Source: Rhyzopertha dominica (Eukaryota > Arthropoda > Insecta > Coleoptera > Bostrichidae). From it: 64,000 nucleotides of DNA. The DNA is taken from NCBI GenBank assembly GCA_025024175.1, contig QCXZ01000138.1, forward strand, positions 50,997,092 through 51,061,091. Direction: 5' to 3'. This document shows positions 36,239 through 50,479 of the stretch, piece after piece. The notes under the pieces were generated by a model. That model searched no databases and was not told the origin of the DNA. It worked only from the letters and a program-made list of their open reading frames with translations. A program made the position numbers and the translations under genes. The stretch's first letter is position 1. The number at the start of each line of letters is the position of its first letter.

Positions 36239-38518
36239 GTAAGTGACCTTTTTTTCTCGATATATATCATAATATTTGCTATGAATAGGGATATTCTTGC
36301 TGTTCAAGGATGATGTGCCATTAAGCGCATCAAGTTAGAGTTTTTCCGCAGCTACACTTGCAAATAATGCTTAGGTGATCTTATGGTATATAACATACAA
36401 GGTTCAGTCGATAGTTATATATAAAATTCTAGCGAAAACTTTATTTACTGGTCAAGATTTACATTTTAATAATAAAGCGATGGTTTTCAGCGTAAAACTC
36501 TTTCCTGAATTACCAATACGGTTTAAGAACCAGTTCTTTCCATGTTTTGAATTTTTAAAACGAGTTTACGAATTACTTTCTTGTGTATATCTGACCCAAA
36601 CTCCATTTATTTAGTGTCTTTAAATACAATGTCAGTTTTTGTGTGTTTGTATAATAGACTGTGTGGTGATAATACAGTACACCAAGCTAAAAGATAGTAT
36701 AGATGAAACCTTTAAGTTTTTTTCAGATTATCAAGTATCGGGATCTCTAAGATCTTAAACCAAGTTATACTTAGTTTTTTATATCTGATCATTAGTGTTT
36801 CAAGGGTTTGAACAACTTATGTTAGTTGCAAACTTATTGCAAAATGAAGAATGTTTTTCCTTGTTTTATCACAAATGTGGATTTAAAATTTTTTACACCA
36901 AGGTCTTCAATTTACTTTACTGTTTCTTCAGTTTTATCAGTATATAGAAGCCTATAACAGCTAGTAGAATTGTAACGTATTTTTTACAATTTAAAATAGT
37001 GACAACGAACCGACATTGTTATTAAGTTTTCAGTCGCCTTTTTCTAATTTAATTTTAGCAACACTTGTTTATTATCGTCCGGCACATTCAACAAAAGCTT
37101 GAAATGAAATGGCAAAATCGTTATGACAAGAATTAAAACATTTCCTTAAAAATTGTGCAGGTTCCATCGAATCATTTGAAATACTTCATAACAACAATTT
37201 GCATGCAACACAATTAAATGTTATAGTTCAGACCTTTCGTAGGTATTCTGTTGTCATGCAGGGGTGGTCCAATAAAAATTCCGGTACCTTTCACACCACA
37301 CTTTTATTGTAAAATCCTTGAAGCGTTGAAAAAGATTATTAACCAGGACTGTTATCGAGAAATTAGATCCTTTCTATCTGCAATGCATCCGTAATGCATT
37401 TTACTGGTTGTTACCGTACACTATATTCAAATAAATTACCTGAACCAGTTGGTGAATGCTTCGATGCGAGACAGGCTCGATAGAAATACACAGCATTGCA
37501 TTTGTTGCTCGTAAATCAAAACAAAACAATAATATTATCAACATCATTTCGTAACATTTATGTAATAGGCATACATATGCTATTCCACTAGTACGTTCAG
37601 TACTCCTTGTTAAACAAGTTTGCTAATTATTAATATAAGAAAACTTTTTACTTTCAGTGGGTATATTATTACGATAAAACGTTAGGGTAACTTTTTTTTT
37701 ATATATACATATACTAAAATCTGCTGCTGCTTTACCTTTACCAGAGCAGTACCTGATTTTTTCTTCTTTGATTTCNNTTCCATCTTATACTACATGTATT
37801 CCTAAATAATTAATTGTTTTTACTTTTATTTCTGTATGTTTTAGGTTTAGAGCTTGTAGTAATATAGATAGATGTATATTATACATTATAGTTATATGTA
37901 GGTGTACTTTCTTTTGTTTCCTTTTGGTTGGAATATGCGCCAGTGACTTGGTTTCCCTTATAGCGTTGGAGTATGTTCAAAGAAAGTTTCTCAAAATCAT
38001 GTTTTTTAGCTGACGGGCACTATCCTCCTACGGGCTATGACAACCAAGCTTTGTTGGGCAGTATTTGTAGTGTAGTGTCTCAGTTGTCACCACTTAATCT
38101 ACGTGTAGTGGCAATAATGTTATTTCTAACTCCTGTGACATTCATTTTGAGTAATTATTAATTTACCGGTGAGCTAATTCCGTGAATTTTCTTCATTTAC
38201 GTTAATTTCCTGCAGTGCGTTTTATTCCTAATAGTTTTCCTATAATTGGGTGTCAAATTTATACCACCAGCGTCGGCTTTTCTTATTAACCCCTTTCCAA
38301 AAACCGTCCACCTCCTCCACAGAGGCCATCGATGTGGCTCGACTCCTTCCGACCGTTAGCAGCACTTTCCTTTGGTGTCTGAGTGCCAGAGTGCTGGCAG
38401 TCGCTGAAGCGCAAGAAGTGCCGCTCAAGTAGTGACCACGGGTCTATCGCGATGTTTTTAACAGAGTGCCCAAACAACGCCAGTTGTTTTTGTTCGTGAA
38501 TTTTTCTGTGATCATAAT
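36239..38518. other. Non-coding stretch between the two candidate first exons
   Basis: AT-rich without a supported gene. A GC-richer patch at about 38270-38460 directly precedes the ATG at 38519 and looks like promoter or 5' UTR sequence. Two N bases at 37776-37777. Confidence 0.4.
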
Positions 38519-38549
38519 ATGGATGTAGATGACGATCGGACAAAAGCAG
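38519..38549 (+). CDS. Candidate short first coding exon (MDVDDDRTKA...)
   Basis: ATG at 38519 gives MDVDDDRTKA plus the first base of a Gly codon, then a good donor GTGAGC. It sits at the end of a GC-richer patch that resembles a 5' UTR. It ends in phase 1, whereas the exon at 36164 ends in phase 0, so the two are not interchangeable first exons of one reading frame. No downstream exon was found in the window. The gene is unidentified. Confidence 0.3.
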
Positions 38550-41500
38550 GTGAGCGAAGGGAATTATGAATTCCAAAGATGTGTGGTCGATTCTGCGTTT
38601 TTATAATGTAAATGAAGCAGAACGGATTTGGGGTAAAATTTTTTTCATAATCACAAAAATGGTTATATATTTACGTCTTCCGGAATCCAGGTACTTCTCA
38701 TTTACACAAATTTCGTGTTGCTTATAATAATATCTTAAATATAATCTATTTTTAAAGATTTGCGATTATAAATTGATAACAATTAACTATGAAACTTATT
38801 GACAAAGATAACTGAAAACTTGCTAAAACGTTTAAAGATAAATTGTATTTCAAAATTGCGCGGTATGAGACAAAGAAGAAATTTTCTGCTTCTGTGTACA
38901 TATGCATAATTATGTCATAATGTATGCCCTTTCACCGTCTACTTATCGATTACGAAATTAAAGTAAACCAAGTTGACAAGCAACAGTAAAGCACTCATTA
39001 ATGACATTACTCTTTAACTTCCTAGGTATATTTTTTCAATTTCGCGTGGAAATATTCGTATGAAATAAACTTAAACTTAAACGTATTCAGTATTTTCAGT
39101 TGTTTCGACAATTTGTTACTAATGCTATGGCTATCTTCCTAATTACAAATTTGCTCATAAAAACCTTGATATCATTATTATTGTGTGTTGGGTGTGCATT
39201 AGAGGTTGCCATGTTAAGTGCTACTAGCTATGAGGAAGAACAGTTTTTTAACGATTATTTACTCGATTATCCATCAATTAGGACCCATTAATATATAATT
39301 TGTAGTCAGACGTGGAATCTTTTAAAGATATGAGTACACTCCCAAAGCACAACCTTGAAATAGGAGCAATGATATACGCCACTGAACGTAATTAAAGCAA
39401 AAATACAGGGTGGTGGTCATTATACACTAGTAGTGCAGGGCCGTAAGCAGGTTTTCATCTCAGAGTTGTACATGAAATTTCTTTTCCATCTAGAGAACCG
39501 TTGTTCCATGAACACGCGGCAGCAGTTCTTCTTTGGTATTAGCTCACCCTTTGATTTTATTATGCTCCAGTGAAGTGAAGTCGAGAGATCGCGGAGGGCA
39601 AAGTAGAGTTCCTCTGAGCTCGTGTACTGTAGGTAAAAGCACGATCCATATACATTAAGTAACAAATTCTTCTTGAAGTATTCAACTACAATGCAGAATC
39701 GAAATACTGGTGGCAAATAAAACGTCGGAACTGACTCTTCATAATTAAAATCAAATTTTGTATTGAAAATTCTTCTCCATTTTTACTTTACTTTCTAAAT
39801 TTATGCAATCGTCTTCAATATGTTTTATTGCCATCTTACAGCTGTATTTATTTGTTTCGCATATGTATTTACAGGTGTAAACTTGTAATCGTGTCACTTA
39901 TGCTTCTTTACAAGGATAAGCTTCAAAATGAGCTTCATTTTGTTCATTAGATGTCACGGATGTTGGACATAATTGAAACTAATCATGGAGACGCACCTTT
40001 TTTTACCGTGCAACGAAATTAGTATTTGTAAGACACTCGCGAAAAAAGGTTCTTTGGGTGACACTATATTCTCTGTACCGTTCACTGCCAACTGCAGGAA
40101 AATACTAATTTTCAGGACCATAGTCATCTATAATTCAGATACCTCTACAGAATAATATGCAGTGATACGCCTCTGGAGGTTTTACAGTTTATTCAATGGA
40201 AATATAGTAAATTGAGATACGCCACTTTGTGAGATGATAAGCCCAGAAAAATATGTTAATTATTAGCCATATCTCAAAAACTGTTTTTTTGACACTTTGT
40301 AAGATTGACGACGAATCAGCAAAATGTAAATAACATGAAATATGAAACTACAGAATTGTTTACCAAACACTTATATCTGTTCCCGTAATTTATAATGTCT
40401 CTGTGCAAAATTTATGAAACGTCTATCTAAAAAATAATGTTCTGCTATCGAATATATGATTTTTCGCTTTTGTGTAAAACGCTATGAACCCATCACTTTA
40501 GAATGTTCTACTTCTTCATGGACAACAAAATATAATTCACAAACTGATTGTCACTGAAAGATACTTATACGAGTCTACTTTCAGTTTCGGCTAGCAAGTA
40601 AAAGATTTTCTCTTTTTTATGTGATATGTGGACTGCCTCTATTCCGTTCTATTAATCGTTCGCCTGCTTCTTTTTTTAACGCCCATCGCTATTTTAGGAG
40701 AATGTTCTTTGACGTTGTCGTTTTGGAATCACATATACGGTGAAGTGAATGTCAATTTTAGAAAAAACTGCTTTGTAGTTTGTGCGGTGGTTTCCTCAAT
40801 TCGGAAATCGGCTTGGCTTCTAAGGTGAATAGGTCAAACCAGTGAAAACTGCTAGAAATTTTCCGTTATACGTAACAGATCGCGACCACCCTGGTGTAGA
40901 TTGCACAATAGATTTAGTAATGTTCTTTTAAAAATTTTGATTAATACTTTGTATTGCTTTGGACTGTGTTCCAATTTTTCAATACATTGCTTTGTTGAGA
41001 TGGTAGCTCGCCACACTGAATTGGTAAATCGTTTATCTTTGGAATCACGTATTTCTTTATGTATAACTCTTCCATTTCGATGTTTTTGATGATAATGGCA
41101 TACCTTGAAATCATTTGTTTTAGCTATTGTCGCGCGGTTCTAGTGAACTTGGTCAATGGACAAATTTAATGAGTTAGCGTTAAATCAGGAATGCAAAGGC
41201 GTTTAAGCGCTATGATGAAATTTTGTTTTAAGTATGCGCCAGATGGTTATCAATTTCCTCGGCCTTCTTTAAAAGGATAAATAAAACAATGCGGTAGGTT
41301 CCAGTGTCAAGACGAGGAGATAATGATCTGTTACGAACTGTATGATGTTATTGGAAATATTTTTTAATGGTACTTTAGAGAGTGCTTATTTATTTATTTC
41401 GTTATGAGAAAAAAGCCAACATCAACATTTCATTATTGCTAGCTTCATGACTGTTAAAAAAGCAAATTCAATTTTTTCTCTATTGCCATGAATACCCTGG

Positions 41501-43529
41501 CATTTCAAATATTGCTGTGCCTGCGCATGAATTCCTAGACATTTGAATTATTTGCAAATTTATCGCAACCATTTTCTCCAAAACCAGTTCCGCAGTCTCA
41601 TTTTAAAGGTAAAAAACGCCAGCTCGTAAAAACCACTTAAGATAACATTCCACCTGTTAACATTCCGATAATTCATAGCGTGCCATACTAATCTAAAGAC
41701 AGACGACGACGGCTCAGGCAAAAAGTTGATTTAGGATTCCACCACTATCTGCGTTTATTCAAATTGGAGGTTTTTTCCTGTTTCCATAACGAGCGATTAA
41801 AATAATTTTTGATTCGTCGCGCTGCGGGGGAATGTTTTAATTGGTACTAAAGAAACGACGATTTTGGGAAAGTAGTTGCTACCAGGAAATGCACCCAGGC
41901 TAAAAGGCATGTAATGTCACCCCTTCACTGCATTTGTTACGTAACACATCACAATTGATAGCTGCCAATTATGTACACTTTCTGGTGCTGTGGCGTTAAG
42001 ATCTCTTTTCGGTAATCTTTTTTTAATGTTATGCACCGTGAATTTATAATATGTGATTTTAACGTTACAGATTATCCACACTTACATAATTTTGAAAATT
42101 GAGGTCTGAAGTTCGTATTCTTGTTTCTTGTGGGGCTACTTAAAACAGGAGGGACCTTTTAAAGATATTGATCATTTGGAGAGAATCAAATCAGAAGCCT
42201 GTCTGGAAATTACTCAACTGCAATAACAAATTGTTAAACAATATACTAATAAACCGAAAGGTTATCATGTTTTTTAGTACAATAAGTCTTTTATAATTTG
42301 GTGCAAAAACTGATCGTCATGTATCAATATTTGTGAGAAAACAAAGTAAACTATTCTGGGTTTTGCAATAAATGTTTTTCAGACACTTCAAACTTTTTAT
42401 CATTTTCCCACCACATGATCATCTTTTAGAGATATTAAAGATAAAGATTTAAGGAGTTATAGTCCATCTAGGGAGCAATTTCAGATATTATTTTGTCAGG
42501 AGAATTGTTGGAAACCTTGTATAATTATTTGGTGTTGTGTTATAATATAAAGAACAGTAGCTTATATAAGTCTATCCTAATAAGGACAAAAATATGCGCA
42601 ACTGCAAAGTCAGTAAAAGTCAAAGCACCCCAACAACTAGGTATTGTAACGTCTTCTGAAATGGCGATTTCACTGCTTCCATGGGCTACACTTCAATAGT
42701 AATGTCAATGTGTAGGTGGGACAGTACAGCAATAGAACAAATATAACAAATTGTTTCGTTTTATTAAACGACCGCACTCAGCCTACTTTGAACAATCCAT
42801 GACGATTTCTCAAACGTTGCACAAATATTTATGACCCACAGAGACAGTTACGATATGCGTGAATGACAGTTTCATAAGGTGCAAACTATTATTTATTGCA
42901 ACACCTACTTTGTTTTGATTGTGTCGCCCTGTCGCCCGTATAGTTCGCGCCTCGCAAATAATGTGCTACGATTGTTCGATTTTGCTAAAAATAGGATGTT
43001 TCCATTTGCAATGGCGGAACAAAATTTACTGCCAGCCATGACGTTTCTAGATTAATGTGCTGGTGAAAATGCGTGCGCAAATGCAATGACACATTTGCAT
43101 TGCCGTGCACTCGAAGATTTATTTGCAGATAGAACACCGACGGACCGCAGCCTACTTGCTTAGGTTAAAAAAGAATTAGTTCTCTAAACAGTTAAACTTT
43201 CTGGTTTACGTACGACTTTCACAGCTTGGTCTTGGAATGTGCAATTTTCATTTGGAGAACTTATCACTTATAAGTGTAAGTAATCTAAGAATCTTAAAGG
43301 TGCCCAGAATTGATAATGATCTTAAGGAAAACATGGCATTTTTTAATTCTAGGGGCTGATTTTTTAATGAATCTTTTAGGATGCTATGGCATATTAAATA
43401 CTGACGACTGACTTGTCAAACGCCGACAAACTTTTTTTTATAATTATGCAACTTTATTCTGTTAATGAAACGTTGAAAACTTGAATCTTGAATTAATTCT
43501 TGCAAAATAACTTCACCAAGTTAAATACA
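38550..43529. other. Gene-free AT-rich stretch
   Basis: No gene supported. ACAGGGTGG at 39405-39413 followed by about 300 bases of different composition may be the end of a decayed DNA element. A frame at 40628-40828 begins with a signal-peptide-like run, but nothing else supports it. A cluster of ATTTGCA octamer-like sites lies at 43002-43125. Confidence 0.4.
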
Positions 43530-44960
43530 CAATACATATATTTAGGTAAAGTGCTTTCGGCTAATATGCCATCGTCAGTACCATATAATAAAATATCGGA
43601 AAAATTAATTAAAAAATTAAAACACTAAACAAGCAGTCTTGACTAAAATTCGAACCAGCAACGTAAATATTAGCGTTCAAATAAAAAATTTAGAATGGGA
43701 CCACTGAAATTGCAAAAATTATTTAGTATTGTCCAATTTTGGTCATTTAAAATATTGTTATATCTCTAAAATTTTTAAATAGCTTAATTTTGATGATTTA
43801 TAACAAAAATGTAAACTTTTTAAATTGTCCAAAGTAGAAGTATGTTTATATAATAATAAATGATTCGTGAGCGAAGAATTTACAATGTCTGTATTTTTAT
43901 ACTTAGTAAATTGTTTTAGATGCTCATTTCCCTTAATAAGAAAGGATCTTCCCGTTTGTCCAATATAAACAAAATTACAGTCGTTACATGAAAAGCTATA
44001 TACGCCTGCATGATTTAAAACTGAAATTTTATCTTTATTATGGACAAATAAAAACATAATTTAGAAAGGGAAATCGAGACTTGACCAATAAAACTAAGGG
44101 GGTGCCAAATTTTAACTTTTTAATGACATGTGATGGTGATAAAAGAAAACTGAAATTTTGTCAGGTATTCATAATACAATTTTTATATTAAGTAATTTGG
44201 AAAACCGTTATTATAAGCAGTTTGAAGAATTACACCAAGTTTTTTTTCGAAGGAATTTAGAGAAAGGGGAATTTTAAAAAGTCTGTGAAAAACAGAATGG
44301 AAACGGCTATTTTATGGGTATGAGGGTTCACAGAAGAATAGGGATAATGTTGTCTGTACAAGTAGGTTTTCTAAAAATTTCAAAAGAAAGATAAGGAGAG
44401 GATTAGTTGCGTAAAATTAACAAATCTAAAAACGATATTTTATTATCAACTTCTGTTTCATAACTAAAATTTATAGAATTATGTAATGAGTTTATAAATG
44501 TAAGAAAACTATTTAGATTTTGTTTTTCCTGAGAAAAGACATAAAACATCATCTACATAACGGTAGCAAAAAATAACGTGAAGTGAGAAGACAGTATTTT
44601 TGAATATTCATGAAAATTTCTGCTAAAAGTGGACTATTGAAACAGAAAATTTTTTGATCTAATACAAATTTTGTTATATACATCAAATTATTTATATGTA
44701 ATAATGATCAATTCGAAATTTGAAGTAGTAGGTTATTTAAAATATTTAAACTTTGTGTTGGAATCGATGGAAATAAATTGTNCACTTCAAAGGAAACAAG
44801 GAAAGAANCAGCTGGTATTTTAAATTTTCAAGTTTATCGGTCAAGTCTCAAGTATTCTTAATAGCATAAGAGTTGTCAAAATTTAAAACTTTACGTAGGA
44901 CTAAATTTAACAATTTTGATAATGTTAATGAAAGATTGGATATGTACAACTAGTGGTCGC
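43530..44960 (-). mobile_element. Penelope-like retroelement, degenerate (RT plus GIY-YIG endonuclease)
   Basis: Reading - from the right, the order of motifs is that of a Penelope-like element: RT block SFEVxNLFPSIP near 44765-44805, SPLLAEIFMN near 44590-44640, the catalytic YVDDVLCLF near 44535-44565, RKPTCTDN near 44350-44372, and a C-terminal GIY-YIG domain in the open frame 44057-43758 (GVYSFSCNDCNFVYIGQTGR, then NEHLKQF and LTNHLLLYKHT). The RT part is broken by stops and frameshifts and carries N bases at 44782 and 44808. The 5' part is missing. The GIY-YIG frame of 99 codons is still open. Confidence 0.8.
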
Positions 44961-45107
44961 AGCTCAGCAATATGAAGAGCTATTATAATGAAACTCTATT
45001 GATCCTTAAAAATTACGTAAACTGCCCTTACAGCAGTCAATTTTTAGTTCAGTTTTATTTTTTTTGTGCAATTCTTTATTTTTTTCATGCCTTATAGGTC
45101 ATACGTC

Positions 45108-45340
45108 GTATTAAAGTTGCGCGATCATCTTTAAAAACCCTCTGTCTTGAATTCTATTTACAGCTATATTTCCCACNGTTGATTGTGATATCTTGGTTAT
45201 TCTACTCGTTTTCCATCTGCATTTTTGATGTTCATTCAAAACTATTTCTTTAGCTTCAGCTGGTAAATGATTATGACTCCGATTAATGAGATTTAACTCT
45301 TCAAGTTGATTTCACCTTCATCCATAAGGATGGGAAACAT
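45108..45340 (-). pseudogene. Transposase helix-turn-helix fragment (possible)
   Basis: On - this reads KEIVLNEHQKCRWKTSR followed by ITKISQSTVGNI, which resembles the N-terminal helix-turn-helix of insect Tc1/mariner-type (DDE_3) transposases. It is interrupted by stops on both sides and has an N at 45177. The assignment rests on a short stretch. Confidence 0.3.
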
Positions 45341-48300
45341 CCACTGCTAGAAGAATATTCCAATTTGTAGTGTTTTCCCAAAATTTATTGCTATTCTACA
45401 ACATATTTTACGTAACGTAAATAAACTGTATTGTCTTGAAAAAAAAACTGTGTTATTGAGAAATCATACAACTTAGGTTCACAGATAAATATTTTAGAAA
45501 AAGTTTGCCGGTGTATTTCCAGGAATGAAAACTCTTTGTAACTATTTTCTTAGAATATAATTAAAAGTAGGTTGTAGGTAAATCTTTTCAAACAGATAAT
45601 TTGGAACTAAGAAAGCCTCGGGTTATTTGGAACATATTATAATGTTTTCTGTTTTGTAAGAGCAACAATATCCTAACAACAAATACTAAACGTATTCAGC
45701 ATTTTCTTTTAGATCTTAACAATAAAACTTTGTTTTTGCCACTGTATGGTTGCCCTAATTACATCGATCAATTTTCAATCATATGAATGCCCAACCCAGT
45801 AACCATTGTCTCTGTATATAACCTTGCCGTAAATTTTTAAATAGGATCTTGTAAAATTTAGAAATTAACAAAGAAAGCCTATTGAGTGCAGCAATTAAGA
45901 CTAATGGCACCGTAACTGCTTTTCTAATAGGTCTGATTGTGGCTTTTAATTAAAATTTCGGGCCTACCAATGCAAACATGAGACATAAAACACGGGTATA
46001 CGTGTCCGCTCGGCCGTTTTTAAACTGGCCTAACCACAGTTAATTAAATAAAGAAAGTGAAAGTATACAGCTAATATTTTCGTTATCGTTAACGTCTTTA
46101 TAACAAAAACCGGACAAGAACAGATATTGTTTCCTACTCCGTCAGTTTCGAAACAACCCGTTCTTCGTCCGTTAAAGATTACGTGTGTGCAGTTTCTCTA
46201 ATTATTGTCCAGCTCTTGTTATGGCTGCGGGTGACGAAATTTGCCGAAAAAGCCCTTCCAGCTCGGCCGATCTAAAGCGGTAACCGGTTGGAGTATGTAT
46301 GGCAGGAAAAAAGTTCGCAATTTTTTTTTCTTGGATGAATGAGTTTGCAGGTTTATTCGCGAATCACGAATGCGGCTGAACTATGAGTTTGCTGATCATG
46401 GTCATGTACTATGGGTAGTCATACCTAATAATTATGGTATTACGAATTGTATTACGACTGCTACATTTGGCCAGGGAAAAAATCAAAAACAAGCTGGTAA
46501 ATTTTAAACTAAAATGTGGAAAATCTTATTTACCTAAGAAATAGTTTCGAAATGCTCCATTTTGAACATTACACACCTGCGTCTGAGTTAGACCATTGAA
46601 GATTTCCTAACGCTTGAACTTGAACAGAAGAGAAGACGTTAGTGCACACTAATAATAGCAAACCACATTGTTAATCGTCCAGCTTGCAGCTAAAGTTGGT
46701 TTCTTCACAATACGTTTACTAGCGAGGGCGTAGCCGATAAAGGCCAGAAATGAAAGTCGATAACATATGCACACCAGACAAATTATATAAATTTTGCTAA
46801 GGAAATTGTGCGCGAATTGCTATGAATATTAATTATGCATGACAACGAATGCGTAATGTGGGACAAGTAGTGTCTTAATGCATGCATTTTAAGACCGATT
46901 TAACAGGTGTAATATTGATGGAATTTTATTGCGTTCGTTACATTTTAAATGAAAGTTGCGGTTTTGCTATTTGGTCGCTTTAGAAATTATATGATCAAAA
47001 TGTTCAAAGTATGGATTTGCTTGCAGAAATAGTCCAGCGAATTTCATAAAAGTACCTTTTGTTAAACACACTTACAACAATCTGGTTACGTAGTCATTTC
47101 TGGAGTTAGTATCGTAGCAAACATACTCGTATAACTGAGTTAGTGATTAAGGCCATTACACAATTTTAGAGAGAATACTGTGCAATTACTAAAATATAAA
47201 ATTACTGTTACGAAGATACTATGGACTTGGTTACGAGCAAAGTGAATGTAACAGATGAGCTAAAATACACGCACGCAATTATTGCAAAAAAAACTGTAAA
47301 ATTGAGGATATAGTTCACACACATCCTCGTCTGAAATTTGCTATATTAGACGTTGATACTGAAGTAAATCGAAGATATACAAAATTATGACATAAGATGA
47401 CCCAAAACACTGTAAAATGTTGTCAAAACTTGCATGGCAAGCAACAGAAAACCATGTAACTGTAATAGTATACTAAAAATTTAGCAGATGTCAAAGACAT
47501 TTAAAAAAGATGCTTTTCCATATTAGGAACTATCTTAATATAGACGACTTTCTTTAATTAGTATGTTAATTACTAGGTAGATTAAAGAACTGAATCGAAT
47601 TAACATATAGGTCCTGCCATTGGACTGGAACATGTTGATGATTTTTTTTAGATTCATCAACTACGTTTTTCTTTCTGCTGGAGCGGAACTAACACTTGAA
47701 TTATATTCTCAACAAAACATTATAGCTGCCTTTCAGTTACGCTGCACCCGTCATACAAATATCATTCAAGTAATATATCTTGATAATGAGGGGAAACTTT
47801 ACAAATAAATACCGACAAATACCTGTGCATATGCAGCCTTGTTATGAAACATGCTTTTTAGTGCTTTATTACTCGTTACGTATAGGCCGCTTTATATCCC
47901 GTTTAGGCATCTTGAAGTTGTCACTTACAAAACAGAAATCCTTGCCTATATTCACGCTGTTCTTTAATCTCTAACAACAGTTTTTTAATTTCTTTCCTCT
48001 TGTATGAATCTTCAAAACCTTTGAACTTATTTTCGATGTATGCTCCTGTTGTCTTCACCATAAGTGTTTGTATCCTGTTTCGAATTGGTTTGGATCATTT
48101 TCTCATAGAAATGTTGTCTTCTAGTCAAGATATATGTGATATTGACTCACCAAAGCGTCCAATAAACAACAAGTTACGAATCTGTACTTTCGAATGGTAT
48201 AAACTTCGCAGTAACGCGACATTGCTGGAGCTTTTATGTAGTTAACGAGCATAGCAATACCGGAATTACCAGCAACGTCTTGGAACGTGGGCCTTCGAAT

Positions 48301-50479
48301 TATTATCTTCCCGTCACGGAAAAGACACAAGCCTCATCATTGTTGCAGTGTCACTTCAAGGACCACGGCGCGGTAATTTGGAACACCGTGACCAAAGAAG
48401 TTGTTATACGATTATGCGAGCGTCTGTAGCTTTGTGGTCAATTTCTGAATTAGATGGAAATACCCGTAGCCTGGATGTCTTCGTGCCTGTCACTTTGATA
48501 GTCTGAGTGATGATTTGTGGATAGAACATATCATTTGTATATTAATAAGACCGTATAATGATTGTAAAGGAACATCTGTTGCTTGTTGGTTCTTTTTTTT
48601 GTTTGTAAGAACATAAGACGTAATTATTTAACTAACAACTAGTAAAGTACATAATCCTTTAATTTAGCAGGAACTTTTGCTTCTCTCCGTGGTCTAGAGG
48701 CTTGTGTTTTAATTTCCTCTATATGTATGTTATCAAGTCTTTTTTGCCATTTGCTGTCTTCTATTATTCTTTGTGAATAAGGCATATCTAAATTCTGTAT
48801 CTCGTATATTTTTTCAAATGGCAAATCGGTTTGCTTCTACATCAGTATCTGACAGACTCGTGATAACCAGTTAGCTACTTGACTGTTTCCTATTAGAAAC
48901 TGGTCAAATTTAGTAACAGTAGTTCTTATTCAATCCGTGCCTAGTTTGTTTCAGTTTTAGTTGAAGTGGATGATCTTTTTTTATATAACATTACCCCTAA
49001 GAAATAGTTACCTGCATTAAATTCCATTCTGCTGTAAGGAAAAACGCAAACGAAGGTTATATATGTTTTGTAAATGCAAACTGGTATTAAAAGTATTAAG
49101 AAGTTGTTAAATAAAGAAGTAAATAAATAAAAATTGAATACTAGGACAAAAATCAAAAGCTGACGATATAAATCGTCAAAGGCAATGAAGACAGATGAAA
49201 CAGTTTCCTTTGGATTATCAGAAGATAATTCAATGTAGGGCCTACTATTTGGAACTGCATTATTGCACTTTCGGTTGTTTATATTATTGAATAAACAGAG
49301 CGTAAGGGAATCCCTGTCTTCGCTTTTCGCGCCTAATTTATGGCACAAAATCCGCTTCTTTCCACGATGTCCTCGGGAAACTCGCACCAAGCGGAATCCC
49401 AAGTTGAATTCTTGGGGCCGCAGCTGAGCTCGCCGCGTCCGTACCAAGTGAAAGTGGTCGCACGATAAAAGTGGAATTCGCCGTTTTTCTGTTCTTTTGC
49501 ACTTGGTGCCGTAGTGGTTTATGTCAGCAGAAAAGACGTGGGAATCGCCAAAATGGACGGTTACATCACACGCCCGACCACTTCCGTTTTGTCAGACGGT
49601 GTTTGTATAGCATAACTCCCGAGATATATATGCACATTTTAATGCCCACGTTAATATTTGCCTATTAGCCGCCACCTGACCACCTGAATAGCGTTAGATG
49701 GTTTTGGTGGACCGGAGAAAGCTTACGAAATATCGGGAAATGTCGTGAGCTAAAGGAGTTTTATGAAAGAGATCTAAGTGGGTTAAATATGTGAAATTCT
49801 CGAATGGATACGCTTTTCCAGATGAATTTCGCCAATTCCGAAAAGTTATGGTGTTAATTAAAACACTGTATAAAAAGAATATTATATGCTATAGTTTGCA
49901 ACATTGCGGAACAGCTCTTTACAGATTTTTTAATAAAAACGGCTTACAGTTACCAATTTTGCATTTTTTGCAATATGTTTCAGACAATATATTTCCAAAA
50001 ATGTTTGATAAAGACCACACAACATTATCTTCGATAAATTAGATCGATACGAAGAAAATGTATATTCCGTTTATATCTCACTCTTGTAAGACATAAAAAA
50101 ACGTTTAAATGTAGCCGTCATAGGCGCCTTATTTTTTAAACGTGTTGTATATATTTTTTCATTTAATTTCGTTAATTTTTTCTATCCACTTTTTCCTTCG
50201 TAATTATTTTTTTTTGATTTTTTGAATACTTGTACTTACACGGGTTAGACGGTGAGACCATACATATACACATTCAGTATAAATTCTTGAGCGTCTTGTG
50301 AGACTCCCAATATCTCCTTATACGAATTGGAAGACTATAAAAAATTAAATTTAAACATTCAATTAAGGGATGAACTAAAAAATTTGGCTGACTGAAGAGT
50401 TTGATATTTATGGAGAGAAATATAGGTAAAAGAATAGAATTACTTAGCGTTTTGCAGTGGGTATCTCACAGGATGGTCT
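45341..50479. other. Gene-free AT-rich stretch
   Basis: No gene supported. At 48639-48824 on - a 61-codon frame ending in RPRREAKVPAKLKDYVLY resembles the tail of an LTR-retrotransposon polyprotein but is too short to assign. GC-richer patches at about 45990-46290 and 49320-49480 stand out and might be regulatory if this is a long intron. Confidence 0.35.

Noticed and set aside
39100..39291. 63-codon hydrophobic frame
   Set aside because: Chance frame; no supporting signals.
40628..40828. 66-codon frame with a signal-peptide-like start (MDCLYSVLLIVRLLLFLTP)
   Set aside because: No splice sites, cysteine pattern, promoter context or recognisable family; frames of this length are expected by chance in AT-rich DNA.
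48639..48824. Possible LTR-retrotransposon polyprotein tail on - (RPRREAKVPAKLKDYVLY)
   Set aside because: Only about 18 residues look familiar, and no integrase, RT or LTR could be found nearby.
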